From CBDBBY01 sp965203215 (lineage in GTDB: Bacteria; Pseudomonadota; Alphaproteobacteria; Rhodobacterales; Rhodobacteraceae), in contig CBDBBY010000001.1 of NCBI GenBank assembly GCA_965203215.1, positions 1,674,001 through 1,738,000 of the forward strand: a stretch of 64,000 bases of DNA, given 5' to 3'. The position numbers were made by a program, and so were the translations under genes. Positions 33,913 to 43,051 of this stretch are shown piece by piece; position 1 is the stretch's first letter, and each line of letters starts with the position of its first letter. The notes beneath the pieces are model-generated. The model did not search any database. It was not told the DNA's origin and saw only the letters and a program-made list of their open reading frames with translations.

Positions 33913-34305
33913 TTAGTTTATACTCCGCGTCTTGGATAGCACCTTCTTGACTTTACTAATGTCCGTAAACCTGTTCGAGCAACGACCAATACGAATGACT
34001 TCGCTCCCGTGAAACTTCGCTGCACCGAGCTGAATTAGGCTTTTTTGTGTCTTCTTAAACTCTTGGCTAGGAGTTTTCCCTCCAACAACTGCAATAGGAA
34101 AAAACCACACATCCGAGTAACGAAAGCAAATTCGCTTCCAACAATTCTTCTTGATTGCCTTCTCAGCCTCGTTAGTTCCGCTGGACAGATGAGTCCGAAA
34201 TTTATCAATTGAATAACGCTTTTGCGAAACTTCGATGACCGCAACGAGAAGTATCAACTCCCCTGAACCGCTGTCTAGTTCCGCCAGCAAAATGTGATCG
34301 CGCAT
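33913..34305 (-). CDS. Unknown protein, likely partner of the upstream AAA ATPase (5' end interrupted by TAG)
   Basis: 130 residues from ATG 34305, family not recognised. It is basic and mixed alpha/beta in appearance (HILLAELDSGSGELILLVAV; IKKNCWKRICFRYSDVWFF), AT-rich, and follows a 501-residue ATPase on the same strand after about 200 bp. The same frame extends upstream as MIDMDQFVSRGIK, TAG, SKVKENQKPRMRDHILLAEL. The text on both sides of the TAG looks equally protein-like, so the original start was probably near 34377 and a Trp-to-TAG change has interrupted it. The short form might still be made from ATG 34305. An effector role in an ATPase-based defence unit is only a guess from context. 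Confidence 0.5.
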   Translation of the reverse strand: MRDHILLAELDSGSGELILLVAVIEVSQKRYSIDKFRTHLSSGTNEAEKAIKKNCWKRICFRYSDVWFFPIAVVGGKTPSQEFKKTQKSLIQLGAAKFHGSEVIRIGRCSNRFTDISKVKKVLSKTRSIN

Positions 34306-34501
34306 CCTTGGCTTTTGATTTTCTTTAACCTTGGACTATTTTATTCCACGTGAAACAAATTGGTCCATGTCAATCATCAATCTACATCGAATCAACCCGT
34401 TGAATCCCTCAAGCGATAACCTGAAACCCTCCCGAACCATCCGCTTCGCCTAGGTGCTGCTACCAAAATATTTTGCGAAAGCTTCTAAGCTCACTGGCCG
34501 T

Positions 34502-36007
34502 TCATACCAAATTCGAAGTCTGTGTTGCCCACTCATTGTGTAACTCCATCAAATCGTCATCAAAATCAGGGCTGTAGTGTCCCGATTCTGAAAATTTCAT
34601 CTGCTCCACTCTTGATCCCGACCTTACACCTGATTTTGAAAACGCCCAAACGCCGACGTCTGACTCGTTCAACGCCGGTTCCAAGACGTCGCCTTTCTGG
34701 CCAATAGGTAAATCTCCACTTGAAGCAGATTCATTCCGCTTTCGCAGAACGATGTTGTTCAGGCAACTGACCACCCAATCACTATGGGTTGTAACGATCA
34801 CCTTTATTCCCGCTTGGACCAACAACGCGAGGAGTCTTGTTAGCTGAATTTGCATTTTCGGATGCAAGTGCGATTCGGGTTCTTCAATAATCAAAGTTTG
34901 GCCTTCGTCAACCACATACCGCAGATATAAAATCAGGGGTGTCATTTCAGATACCATTGACGAAGCATTCAATAATTGCAGTTCACTCTTCCAACCATTG
35001 GGCCGATATAGAAAATCCGGATAATTTATTGCCTTCGTATTTCTTACGACAACCGAACCGTTCAATACCGAAGATTCCATCCTATCAGTTACAGCACTTA
35101 AAGCTGAACGGGTTCCCTCAATTTTTTCTGATTCTTTCCTCATCCGAACCGCTTCGTCCATTACAACCAATCCGCGCAGAAAGTCTGACAACATTCCCGG
35201 AAGCGTTGGAACATCTGTTTCGGGTAAAAGACCGCCGGTAGGTGCGCTACCTATCAGCGCATTTACCACCGCTCTATGGGAATGCATTACCGCGGTGCGA
35301 TCCGCTGGCAAATAGTATGCTCTATTTGCCATGGTAGGCATCACAGCTTTATATACCTCGCGTGCAACTCCAGCTCTAAGGTTGCTCATCCGCTTGCCGT
35401 CGCTTGAAAACAAGCCACGCTGATCTGCGGCCTGATCGATCAGCTGCTCAATGTTTTCGAGATTCAACTGACATTCACTTGGACCGACAATCTCAACTTG
35501 ACATCCATGACCCAGTTCGGAAATCAAGATTTTGGGCTCATAATCGTACGCATTATCAGTCTGAATCAAGCGAACTAGCGCTCTTTTTCTTCTCAAGTCG
35601 GAATCATTCTTAATTCCGAAGCTTCGAGTGATCTCAAACAACAACGAATTGTTACTGCCATGAATGAATTGCACAAGCTCCGTCAAATGCCCTGGCCCCA
35701 ATTCGACAGTCTTTTTGGCATTTCCGGATATAGCATCCTCTACCAAATGACCGATGTATTGGTCTGTCTTTGGGTTTGCCATTGCTTCGGAATCAGCCCG
35801 GCGGCGCAGTACTGAATAGGACATCTCATACCGATTTGCTATTGCGCAGTGAAATGCATAAATCAAGATAGCCAAGTATGACTTTCCAGTATTGTTCGGC
35901 CCAACAAAAACGGTTAGCGGGCGCAACTCGATTTTGGCCGACTTTATTGGACCAAAGTCATCGATTTCCAAGATTGGTAGCGCCCTATCGTTTTTCTGCT
36001 CTGTCAT
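34502..36007 (-). CDS. AAA_15/AAA_21-type ATPase (defence-like)
   Basis: 501-residue OLD-like ATPase without a fused nuclease. It starts ILEIDDFGPIKSAKIELRPL, with Walker A GPNNTGKS at residues 36-43; Walker B is TLIIEEPESHLHPKMQIQLT and the switch His lies in VIVTTHSDWVV. The insert between them is long and has no recognised domain. ATG 36007 is chosen because sequence further upstream lacks likeness to the family start. AT-rich, unlike the transporters around it. A following gene on the same strand (33913-34305) may be its effector. Comparable ATPases occur in Abi, retron, PARIS and Septu-like systems; none of these can be named here. Confidence 0.75.
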   Translation of the reverse strand: MTEQKNDRALPILEIDDFGPIKSAKIELRPLTVFVGPNNTGKSYLAILIYAFHCAIANRYEMSYSVLRRRADSEAMANPKTDQYIGHLVEDAISGNAKKTVELGPGHLTELVQFIHGSNNSLLFEITRSFGIKNDSDLRRKRALVRLIQTDNAYDYEPKILISELGHGCQVEIVGPSECQLNLENIEQLIDQAADQRGLFSSDGKRMSNLRAGVAREVYKAVMPTMANRAYYLPADRTAVMHSHRAVVNALIGSAPTGGLLPETDVPTLPGMLSDFLRGLVVMDEAVRMRKESEKIEGTRSALSAVTDRMESSVLNGSVVVRNTKAINYPDFLYRPNGWKSELQLLNASSMVSEMTPLILYLRYVVDEGQTLIIEEPESHLHPKMQIQLTRLLALLVQAGIKVIVTTHSDWVVSCLNNIVLRKRNESASSGDLPIGQKGDVLEPALNESDVGVWAFSKSGVRSGSRVEQMKFSESGHYSPDFDDDLMELHNEWATQTSNLV

Positions 36008-36305
36008 CGATGTGTCATAATTGTTTTGGCATGAGTCAACATAGCCATCGGGCGACCTTGTGCAAGCACTTGAGCGCATTTGATTATCGCGGCCGCGCGT
36101 TCCACGATTTTGAACTAAATCGGTTCCGCGTTCTCGCGTGTCGCCAGAGTTTCGCGCTCCCGTTTGAGCTTAACTTCCGTATTTCAACTGTGGCATTGCG
36201 TTCCCGTTGCCGATGCTGACGAAGGCCGATGTCAAAGTGGAGTCGCAAAGAGTGGTGAACACATAGAGCGTCTTCAGTTGATTGATGATGCGACGGACGG
36301 CAGCG

Positions 36306-37472
36306 TTACCGTTCATCCGTTTTTGTCAAGATTCTAGGAAGGCATTTTTCATGATCGTAAAACGGTAGTTCGATGATTTCGCATGTCGCACGATCATATT
36401 TTTCGGAATGCAGTGTCAGCGTACGGCCTGACCAGTCGCTTGTCGCCTCGAATCGCGCATAGCCGACCCCGGCTTCAAGGAACGGAGAAAAGGCTCCTGT
36501 CGTCACGCGGCCTACCTGTTTGTTTCCGTCAAGAATCAGATCTCCTGAAGCCGGAACGGTCTCGGGCGCGCGCACTCCGAAAAGGAGCTTGCGGCGAGGG
36601 GCGGTCAACAATGCCTCGCGGCCAATGAATCCCTCTTTCTCAAGATCGATGAACTTTTCCAAACCTGCATCGAAAGGGGTCATCGTCGTGTCGAAGTCGC
36701 TTCCGCTGTCCAGAATGCCTGCTTCAATCCGTCGGATATTCATTGAAATCATGGTGCTAAAGACCATTCCTCGCTCCGTTCCGGACTGCATCAGATCTCC
36801 CCACAGACGAGGGCAATCGGTGCGGTCGCCCATGGTGTAGATCTCGTACCCCAGCTCGCCGGACCAACCTGTGCGCGAGACAAATATCTCTTGGCCGCCA
36901 ATCCGAACAAAGCCGCATCCGAAATATTTCATTGTCTCGTCGACCTCGCCGCCGGATGCCGCATGCATGATTTCGAACGATTTCGGACCTTGAAGCTGAA
37001 GCACGCGCGAGCGGGGATCGGATATGGTGACGGCGTAACCGCGCCGGTGAGCAAGCAGCCAAGTGTCCAGATCGCCATCCGGTTGCACAAACCAGAACCG
37101 GTTGTCAGACAATCGAAACAAAATGCCGTCCATGAACAGGCCGCCCTCATGCGTGCACAGAAGCACGTAGCGGCCGCGTCCCGGCCGCAAATCCGCAATT
37201 CGGCGCGCGCATATTCTTTCCAGAAAGGGCAATACATCCGGGCCGGAAAGTTCCACCGGCCGTTCGGGCACATCGAAGAGCGCCGCGCTTCGCCGCAACG
37301 CCCAATAGCCCTTGACCGGATCATCGCCGCTGTGTTGCGCGAATAATCGACCCACCGCGAACCGCAGTACGGTGTCCTCGTTCGCATAAAGATGGTGGAA
37401 CGGCGAGAGCTCGTTATTGCCAATGTAGACCGGAAAAACCCGGGCAGTGTCCAACGAAGCGCGGCTACTCAT
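36306..37472 (-). CDS. GcvT-like folate-dependent aminomethyl/methyltransferase
   Basis: 388-residue protein of the glycine-cleavage T-protein superfamily, which also includes DMSP demethylase DmdA and the folate domains of dimethylglycine/sarcosine dehydrogenases. GcvT-N landmarks: YWALRRSAALFDVPERPVEL, FLERICARR, VLLCTHEGGLFMDG; the central Asp-type region SRTGWSGELGYEIY; GcvT-C with GRVTTGAFSPFLEAGVGYARF. It transfers a one-carbon unit from an imported methylated or aminomethyl compound to tetrahydrofolate. It is not in a gcvTHP operon, so a catabolic demethylase role is more likely. A close paralogue begins at 63133. Confidence 0.85.
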   Translation of the reverse strand: MSSRASLDTARVFPVYIGNNELSPFHHLYANEDTVLRFAVGRLFAQHSGDDPVKGYWALRRSAALFDVPERPVELSGPDVLPFLERICARRIADLRPGRGRYVLLCTHEGGLFMDGILFRLSDNRFWFVQPDGDLDTWLLAHRRGYAVTISDPRSRVLQLQGPKSFEIMHAASGGEVDETMKYFGCGFVRIGGQEIFVSRTGWSGELGYEIYTMGDRTDCPRLWGDLMQSGTERGMVFSTMISMNIRRIEAGILDSGSDFDTTMTPFDAGLEKFIDLEKEGFIGREALLTAPRRKLLFGVRAPETVPASGDLILDGNKQVGRVTTGAFSPFLEAGVGYARFEATSDWSGRTLTLHSEKYDRATCEIIELPFYDHEKCLPRILTKTDER

Positions 37473-38012
37473 TCTACAATCCCTCTTCCCGGTCCGTTTC
37501 CCGTATTTTGCGCAGCCGAGCGCAGACTCGAAGTCATCGAACTGATCCTCGGCGGTCTTGTCCAGCGATTCATTCGATTACGCGGCGAAAATCCTTGATA
37601 TGGCGGCACACTGTTCCAATCGCATTCGTCGAACCCCGTACCTGTATTTTAACATTCACGAGATACAGTTCCTAATCCAACCTCGGTCGCAGCCGATTCG
37701 GACCCCGAACAGTCGCAAAAATCTGCACCCGAAAAATCCATTGACACAAGCGGGTGGAATAGGCAGAATGCCGGGCAATAACGGTTGCAAGCTACTATCC
37801 CATGCCGAACTGATCAAGAGGATAAGGAATAAAAATCTGCGTTCGACGAGCAACTTCAAATTCATACCTCGTCCGACAACCCGGCAATTCTATTGATCAG
37901 TGTGCTGTCGAAGTAAAGACAGATGAGATTATTTGGATGAGGGGAGTTGAAGAATGAAGTTTAGGAAAGGGAAAAAGTTACGACAGGTTTATGGAAGTAG
38001 AGGTGGAAAACG
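37473..38012. other. Intergenic, AT-rich from about 37600
   Basis: 540 bp with no frame I can support. Composition drops from GC-rich to AT-rich about halfway, marking the edge of the foreign-looking segment that holds the Panacea-domain gene. Confidence 0.5.
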
Positions 38013-38528
38013 ATGACAAGAAATATTCAAGTACCTCCGGCTACAGCAATGGAGATTGCAAACTGGTTTCTGATAAAGGGTTGGAGAGAAGAAAAATATC
38101 GTTGCGATCAGTTGAAGCTGTACAAGATAGTTTACTATGCACATGCTTGGCATTTGGGAAACGGTGCCGGACCGCTATTTTCTGAGACAGTCGAAGCGTG
38201 GCCACACGGACCTGTAGTTTCGGAACTGTATCAAGCATTCAACGGCGCTGGTAGGAATCCAATCTTTTTTTTGGGCGGCTATTTGGGTAGCCATTCAGTG
38301 TACGCCGGAAAGTTGGAGACGAATCTGGAAAAAATTTGGAAAACTTACAAGAAACATTCGGGCATTTCGCTATCCAATGCAACCCATCACCCGGGTGAAC
38401 CATGGAGAGTCGTGGCAGAAAGTTGCGACGTCAGATCTAAGCCTCCTATTCCCAATGATACAATCGCAGGTATTTTTCGCAAGAAAGTAGAAAAAATCTC
38501 AAATGAAGAAAATTCGCAAGATTGTTAG
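38013..38528 (+). CDS. Panacea (SocA-like, DUF4065) domain protein
   Basis: 171 residues matching the Panacea/SocA domain formerly DUF4065: ATAMEIANWFLIKGW, then LKLYKIVYYAHAWHLG and EAWPHGPVVSELYQAF, the diagnostic EaW.hGPVv..ly..f motif. These proteins are chaperone-like antitoxins (SocA adapts SocB for ClpXP) paired with very varied toxins, often encoded directly next to them. Here no recognised toxin is adjacent; the next open frame is a short hydrophobic one about 130 bp downstream. Strongly AT-rich relative to the window, consistent with recent transfer. Confidence 0.8.
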   Translation: MTRNIQVPPATAMEIANWFLIKGWREEKYRCDQLKLYKIVYYAHAWHLGNGAGPLFSETVEAWPHGPVVSELYQAFNGAGRNPIFFLGGYLGSHSVYAGKLETNLEKIWKTYKKHSGISLSNATHHPGEPWRVVAESCDVRSKPPIPNDTIAGIFRKKVEKISNEENSQDC

Positions 38529-38662
38529 ATTTTTAAAACCGAGTGAAAACGTTCGCCAATAATTCATGCAGATAACGTTAAGAAGCGATTCTATCGCTTA
38601 CAGCATGAAGACTATATACATAGTATAGGACTCAGAAGGCTTTTTCTTGGGCAACATATATA

Positions 38663-38815
38663 TTGATTTGCGGTTGGTTGATCGATGTATTAGTAATATT
38701 AATGTATTTTCAACATTCAACTTGGGTGTTAGTGGCATTAATAACAACATCTACGATAAAGGTTTTAGGCCTCTATTATGTTGTGCTTAAATATATTTTT
38801 CCTAGACCGATGTAA
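38663..38815 (+). CDS. Possible small two-helix membrane protein or fragment
   Basis: From a TTG at 38663 the frame reads about 50 residues with two hydrophobic stretches: LICGWLIDVLVILMYF and TWVLVALITTSTIKVL, then GLYYVVLKYIFPRPM and TAA. The frame is open upstream to about 38624, without an ATG. Composition is that of a membrane peptide rather than random AT-rich DNA. It is either a small toxin-like membrane protein downstream of the Panacea gene or the 3' end of a lost membrane gene. Start codon and reality are uncertain. Confidence 0.35.
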   Translation: MICGWLIDVLVILMYFQHSTWVLVALITTSTIKVLGLYYVVLKYIFPRPM

Positions 38816-38909
38816 AACAAAGCGTCGAGCTGTATTGATAATTTTTCTGGCGAGCGGTTGAGTGATCCGCTTGGGGCCGAAACAGTTGCTTTCGTTTCAG
38901 TAACATTCG

Positions 38910-40562
38910 CTATCTCTGGCTCGTCTCGAAACTCGGATGCTGCCATACGGATGCGTCGATGCGCGGCAAACCGGGTCTGCCTAGAACGGCATCGCTTAAC
39001 TTTTCCGCAATCATGAGGGTCGGACAGTTTGTATTGCCATTCGTGACATATGGCATGATCGACGCGTCCACGACACGCAATCCGCCTACCCCGTGCACTC
39101 GGCCTTCGGCGTCCACGACCGCGCCGTGATCGTGGGTGGAGCCCATGCGCGCCGTGCCCGACAAATGCCATTGCGTTGCCAATTCGGAATTCAAATGAAC
39201 GTCGAGTTCAGCGTCGCTTCGGGCGTCGGATCCTGGGAAAATCTCGGCTTTGCAATGGGCTCTGAAGGCTGGTTGGCCAACCAATTCGCGTACGAATCTT
39301 ATACCCGCGCGCAACAGCTCGCGGTCGCGCGGGTCTTTCATATAGTTCACTTGAATGCGCGGCGGGCTGTCCGGATTTTTGTCGCGCAAGGTTACGGCGC
39401 CCCGGCTGTGCGGCCGCATCAATCCCACATGGATCTGAAAGGCATGTTCCTGCAGCGGTTCCCATCCTTCTTCGTCCACTGCAAGCGGAGAAATCGTGAG
39501 TTGCAAATCCGGATAGACGACACCGGGCGCCGAGCGGATGCAGCCCACAACTTCGAATTGGTTGCTCGCGCAAACGCCGTCGCGAGTGAACATCCACCTG
39601 ATCCCTGCTGCCAAGCGATTCACGGGGCGAGTCTTGGGCCAGACGGAAACGGGCTGGGCGCATCGATACTTCAAAACGAAGTCCGGATGGTCCTGCAAGT
39701 TCTGCCCTACGCCGGGCAGGTCGTGCTTTGCGGCTATGCCCATATCCCGCAAATGCTCAGCAGGCCCTATTCCAGAAAGCATCATTAGATGGGGGCTGCC
39801 AACCGCCCCTGCGCTCAAGATCACTTCCTTACGGGATCGTACAATCGTCTCCGCGCCGTTCCTCTTGTAGCGCACCCCGGCCGCACGACCGTTTTCCAAC
39901 AAGATGCAACTGACTTTCGACTTTGTAAGAATGGTTAGATTCGAACGACTTCGCACGGGCTCGAGATATGCTCTCGAAGCGCTCCAACGCTCGCCCCGAA
40001 AAACGGAACTGTCCAATAGCCCGAAGCCCTCTTGGCGGTAGCCATTGATGTCATCGGTCAGCGGATATCCCGCTTGTTCCCCGGCTTTCAAAAACGCGCG
40101 AAAGATTGGATTGGCAACTTCCGGGCGCAACACTTTGAGCGGCCCGGCGTCGCCACGAAAGTCGTCCCCGCCGCCGCTGTAGGTCTCCATCCGCCTGAAA
40201 TAGGGCAGAACGTCGGCATAACCCCACCCGTCGCAGCCCGCCTGCCGCCACCCGTCGAAGTCGAGTGCGTGACCGCGAATGAATACCATCCCGTTGATAG
40301 AGGACGAACCGCCCAAGGTTTTGCCCCTGTGGTGCGTGATCCGCCGACCATTGAGTTCGCACTCGGGTTCGCCGCTGAACGCCCAGTTGAACTTTGTGCT
40401 CTTGAGATTGGCAAGCACAGCTGCGGGGATTCTCAGAGAAAGACCAGAGTCCTTTTGTCCAGCCTCAATCAACAGAACTCGATTTTCATTGTCGGCGGAC
40501 AGCCGGTTGGCCAATACGCACCCCGCCGATCCGGCGCCGACAATGACAAAGTCGAATTCCAT
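38910..40562 (-). CDS. GMC-family FAD oxidoreductase (choline dehydrogenase-like)
   Basis: 550-residue GMC flavoprotein. The N-terminus is FDFVIVGAGSAGCVLANRLS (FAD-binding), followed by GGSSSINGMVFIRG, the GMC signature 1 region, and SAGAVGSPHLMMLSGIGPAE, signature 2. The catalytic His lies in WHLSGTARMG and the second active-site residue is Asn in VTNGNTNCPT, the His/Asn pattern of choline and alcohol dehydrogenases. ATG 40562 lies right before the Rossmann strand and is preferred to two earlier in-frame ATGs. Substrates of relatives are choline, alkanols or polyethylene glycol. Nearby GcvT-like and betaine-transport genes make a choline/alcohol role plausible but unproved. Confidence 0.9.
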   Translation of the reverse strand: MEFDFVIVGAGSAGCVLANRLSADNENRVLLIEAGQKDSGLSLRIPAAVLANLKSTKFNWAFSGEPECELNGRRITHHRGKTLGGSSSINGMVFIRGHALDFDGWRQAGCDGWGYADVLPYFRRMETYSGGGDDFRGDAGPLKVLRPEVANPIFRAFLKAGEQAGYPLTDDINGYRQEGFGLLDSSVFRGERWSASRAYLEPVRSRSNLTILTKSKVSCILLENGRAAGVRYKRNGAETIVRSRKEVILSAGAVGSPHLMMLSGIGPAEHLRDMGIAAKHDLPGVGQNLQDHPDFVLKYRCAQPVSVWPKTRPVNRLAAGIRWMFTRDGVCASNQFEVVGCIRSAPGVVYPDLQLTISPLAVDEEGWEPLQEHAFQIHVGLMRPHSRGAVTLRDKNPDSPPRIQVNYMKDPRDRELLRAGIRFVRELVGQPAFRAHCKAEIFPGSDARSDAELDVHLNSELATQWHLSGTARMGSTHDHGAVVDAEGRVHGVGGLRVVDASIMPYVTNGNTNCPTLMIAEKLSDAVLGRPGLPRIDASVWQHPSFETSQR

Positions 40563-40604
40563 CCGCATGATCGCCCGCACCGACTCAAATGGCTGCGAAG
40601 CCAT

Positions 40605-40938
40605 TGAACGTCAGCACGTACGGAACCTCCGCCAGTGCATCTTTCCGACTTTCGTATTCCAAATCCGGCTTATCGACAAGAAACTCGCAGACCGCAATGC
40701 ATCGCCGCTGTCCAGCGAGGGATTTCCCGAATTGAACTGCTGCGTTGTCAGCCGACCGTTCGTATCGATAGGTCCATTCGGCTCGGGGTCAATTAGGGTT
40801 GCTTTGATTCAATCGCAGCTATGAAACTACCGGACGATGCCGGACGGCGATGGGCATGTGCTGCGATGCTTGGCTTGCTTGTTTGTCCGGCCTGCCGTAA
40901 CGGCACAGCCCTGACATCCCTCTGGCTCAAGCCGCCGA
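40605..40938. other. Divergent intergenic region
   Basis: About 330 bp between the GMC oxidoreductase and the first EamA transporter, which are transcribed away from each other. It must hold both promoters; I see no convincing hexamers, dyads or genes. Confidence 0.4.
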
Positions 40939-41841
40939 ATGACTTTGTCTTTCAGTATTGATCTCCGCGCACGCATCGCTTGCCTTTACGCCGGGGCGGT
41001 CTGGGGGCTCTTCTGGATTCCGCTTCGAGGTCTGGAGACGGCCGGCACGCATAGCCTCTGGATCACCGCTGTCTATTTTTTGGTGCCCTTGTGCTGCCTC
41101 GCTCCGATCCTTCTGTGGCGCGCGCGGGCAATCCTTCAAGGCGGCATGAAACTGCAGGGCACCGCCGCTCTCGCAGCACTTGCCATCACTCTTTACTCGG
41201 TCGCGATCGTTTATACGGATGTAGTACGAGCCATGCTGCTGTTTTATCTCACGCCGATTTGGAGCACGCTCCTGGCGCGGGCAATGCTGCGCGAGACCAT
41301 TACTCCATTGCGCATTCTGGCCATGGCTTCGGCGCTCGTCGGTATGCTTACGATATTCGGGCTGGGAGCAAATTTTCCCTTGCCTCGCAATGCGGGCGAT
41401 TGGCTCGGGCTGATCGCAGGCATTGTCTGGGCCTTCGCGGCAGTGAGATTGAATCAGGATCGTCATCTGCCTTCGATTGACATGACTGTCGTGTTTTTCC
41501 AATGGGCTGCGATTTATTCGCTAGCCGCCGCGCTGGCACTTGCGCCGCGCGGCGGACCGGACAACGACCTGCTGCTGACCGTCCTGCCATGGCTGGTGCC
41601 CGTCATCGCAATCATGATCGTGCCCGGGACTTTCGCCTCGCTCTGGGGACCCAGATTTCTCAGCCCGGGCCTCGTGGGACTCCTGTTCATGGCCGAGATT
41701 ATCGTAGGCGCGATTTCGGCGGCCCTTTTGGCAGGCGAACCCTTCGGATGGCGCGAGGTCGCGGGCGTCGTTCTGATCGCTGGCGCGAGCTTGGTGGAAC
41801 CAATCGGCTCTCTCCTTTCTCGCGACAGAAGCGCGTCATGA
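40939..41841 (+). CDS. EamA/DMT-family transporter, copy 1
   Basis: 300 residues with ten predicted hydrophobic segments in two EamA repeats, beginning LRARIACLYAGAVWGLFWIP and ending with ALLAGEPFGWREVAGVVLIA, the typical EamA repeat end (GE.....e..G..lI..G). DMT carriers export or exchange amino acids, metabolites and nucleotide precursors across the inner membrane. A paralogue starts 29 bp downstream with a parallel start (ARLACLYAGAVWGLFWIPLR), so the pair arose by tandem duplication and may work as a heterodimer or be redundant. Confidence 0.88.
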   Translation: MTLSFSIDLRARIACLYAGAVWGLFWIPLRGLETAGTHSLWITAVYFLVPLCCLAPILLWRARAILQGGMKLQGTAALAALAITLYSVAIVYTDVVRAMLLFYLTPIWSTLLARAMLRETITPLRILAMASALVGMLTIFGLGANFPLPRNAGDWLGLIAGIVWAFAAVRLNQDRHLPSIDMTVVFFQWAAIYSLAAALALAPRGGPDNDLLLTVLPWLVPVIAIMIVPGTFASLWGPRFLSPGLVGLLFMAEIIVGAISAALLAGEPFGWREVAGVVLIAGASLVEPIGSLLSRDRSAS

Positions 41842-41869
41842 TTCAGCATGCCTGCGTAGGGCGCGTCCC

Positions 41870-42766
41870 GTGCTAGGCACGATCGAGGCCAAGGCAAGAC
41901 TTGCCTGTCTTTATGCCGGAGCAGTCTGGGGACTTTTCTGGATACCGCTCAGGGCAATGCAAGAGGCCGGGCTCCACGATCTGTGGATCACCACGATCTA
42001 CTTCATGTTGCCCTCGCTCTGCATGCTGCCGATTCTGGGAATGCGATGGCGGGCGACATGGCGAGGCGGATTGGCTTTGCAACTTACGGTTTTGGTGAGC
42101 GGCGCCGCGCTGGCCTTGTACTCCGCGGCAATCGTCTTTACCGACGTCGTTCGGGCACTGATGCTGTTCTATCTCATGCCAATCTGGAGCATCCTCTTGG
42201 CGCGAGCAGTGCTGAATGAACGAATTACCGCCATTCGGGTAATCTCGATGGGGCTTGCGGCATTGGGCGTGCTGACGCTTTTCGGGTTGGGCGCAGGCGT
42301 TCCGATTCCCCGAAACGTCGGCGATTGGATGGGGCTCGCGGCAGGCATGCTCTGGGCCGTTGCCATGGTCCGCGTCCGCATGCATGGCGAACATAACGCC
42401 GCCGACCTGACTGTCGGATTTTTCCTTTGGGGATTGATCCTGTCTTTGGGATTCGCGCTTGCCATTGCGCCATCGCATGTGCCGTCCATTGGGCAAACCG
42501 CACCGGTTCTGCCGTTGCTCGTCGGCTTTGTATTGCTGCTCGTGATACCCGGCTCTTTCGCAGGGCTTTGGGGGCCGAAATTCCTCAACCCCGGCGTCAC
42601 CGGGCTTTTGTTCATGTCCGAATTCGTCGTCGGCACGATCTCCGCCGCGCTGCTTGCGGGAGAGCCTTTCGGAATTCGCGAGTTTGTGGGGGTGATGCTG
42701 ATCGCGGGCGCGAGTCTTCTTGAACCGCTTTCCTCCGTTCTGGCTCGGAACCGGGCACGCAACTGA
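41870..42766 (+). CDS. EamA/DMT-family transporter, copy 2
   Basis: 298 residues starting at GTG 41870, collinear with the preceding transporter over its whole length (for example VIVFTDVVRA versus AIVYTDVVRA-like segments, shared GEPFG.RE..GV.LIAGASL..P ending). Ten hydrophobic segments. Both genes probably form one transcript. Substrate unknown. Confidence 0.88.
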   Translation: MLGTIEAKARLACLYAGAVWGLFWIPLRAMQEAGLHDLWITTIYFMLPSLCMLPILGMRWRATWRGGLALQLTVLVSGAALALYSAAIVFTDVVRALMLFYLMPIWSILLARAVLNERITAIRVISMGLAALGVLTLFGLGAGVPIPRNVGDWMGLAAGMLWAVAMVRVRMHGEHNAADLTVGFFLWGLILSLGFALAIAPSHVPSIGQTAPVLPLLVGFVLLLVIPGSFAGLWGPKFLNPGVTGLLFMSEFVVGTISAALLAGEPFGIREFVGVMLIAGASLLEPLSSVLARNRARN

Positions 42767-42779
42767 GTTTGATCACTGC

Positions 42780-43051
42780 ACGACAGGTTTCGAGCCTGCG
42801 GCGAATGTTCCTGATGAATTTTCAACACAAGCTCCACTTCCGCAATTGCCACGATCTGGGAGCAACTGCACCTCTCGGCCATAGCTGCACTCCATCCGCA
42901 GATTTCACCTTGATCGCTCCGGCGCATGGCTGAACCAGCAAGTCGAACGGAAACATCCTTGTAACCGCAGGAAAACAAGCGAGGATGAAGGAGCGAATTA
43001 ACGAATTCTCCCTCGGTTTTGGCCTTCAACATCCATGTGCAATCGTATCAT
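42780..43051 (-). pseudogene. DUF4276 gene, frameshifted after 11 codons
   Basis: ATG 43051 overlaps the ATPase stop as ATGA. The frame reads MIRLHMDVEGQ, the standard DUF4276 start (RLH..VEGQTEE), then runs into a stop; shifting one base gives KTEGEFVNSLLHPRLFSCGY then KDVSVRLAGSAMRR and GGE/DQGEICGWSAAM-like text, which continues the family pattern (TEE.FV...L.P.L...G..v..r). So a single-base indel has split the gene near codon 11. Likeness fades beyond about 42850. DUF4276 proteins are Toprim-like partners of AAA ATPases in defence-type operons. Confidence 0.65.

Noticed and set aside
38581..38600. AAGCGAT-tct-ATCGCTT stem after the Panacea gene as a terminator
   Set aside because: Stem of only 7 bp with no following T-run; too weak to claim.
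40823..40960. Short peptide frame with a lipoprotein-like start before the EamA genes
   Set aside because: Overlaps the transporter start and has no ribosome site or conservation evidence.
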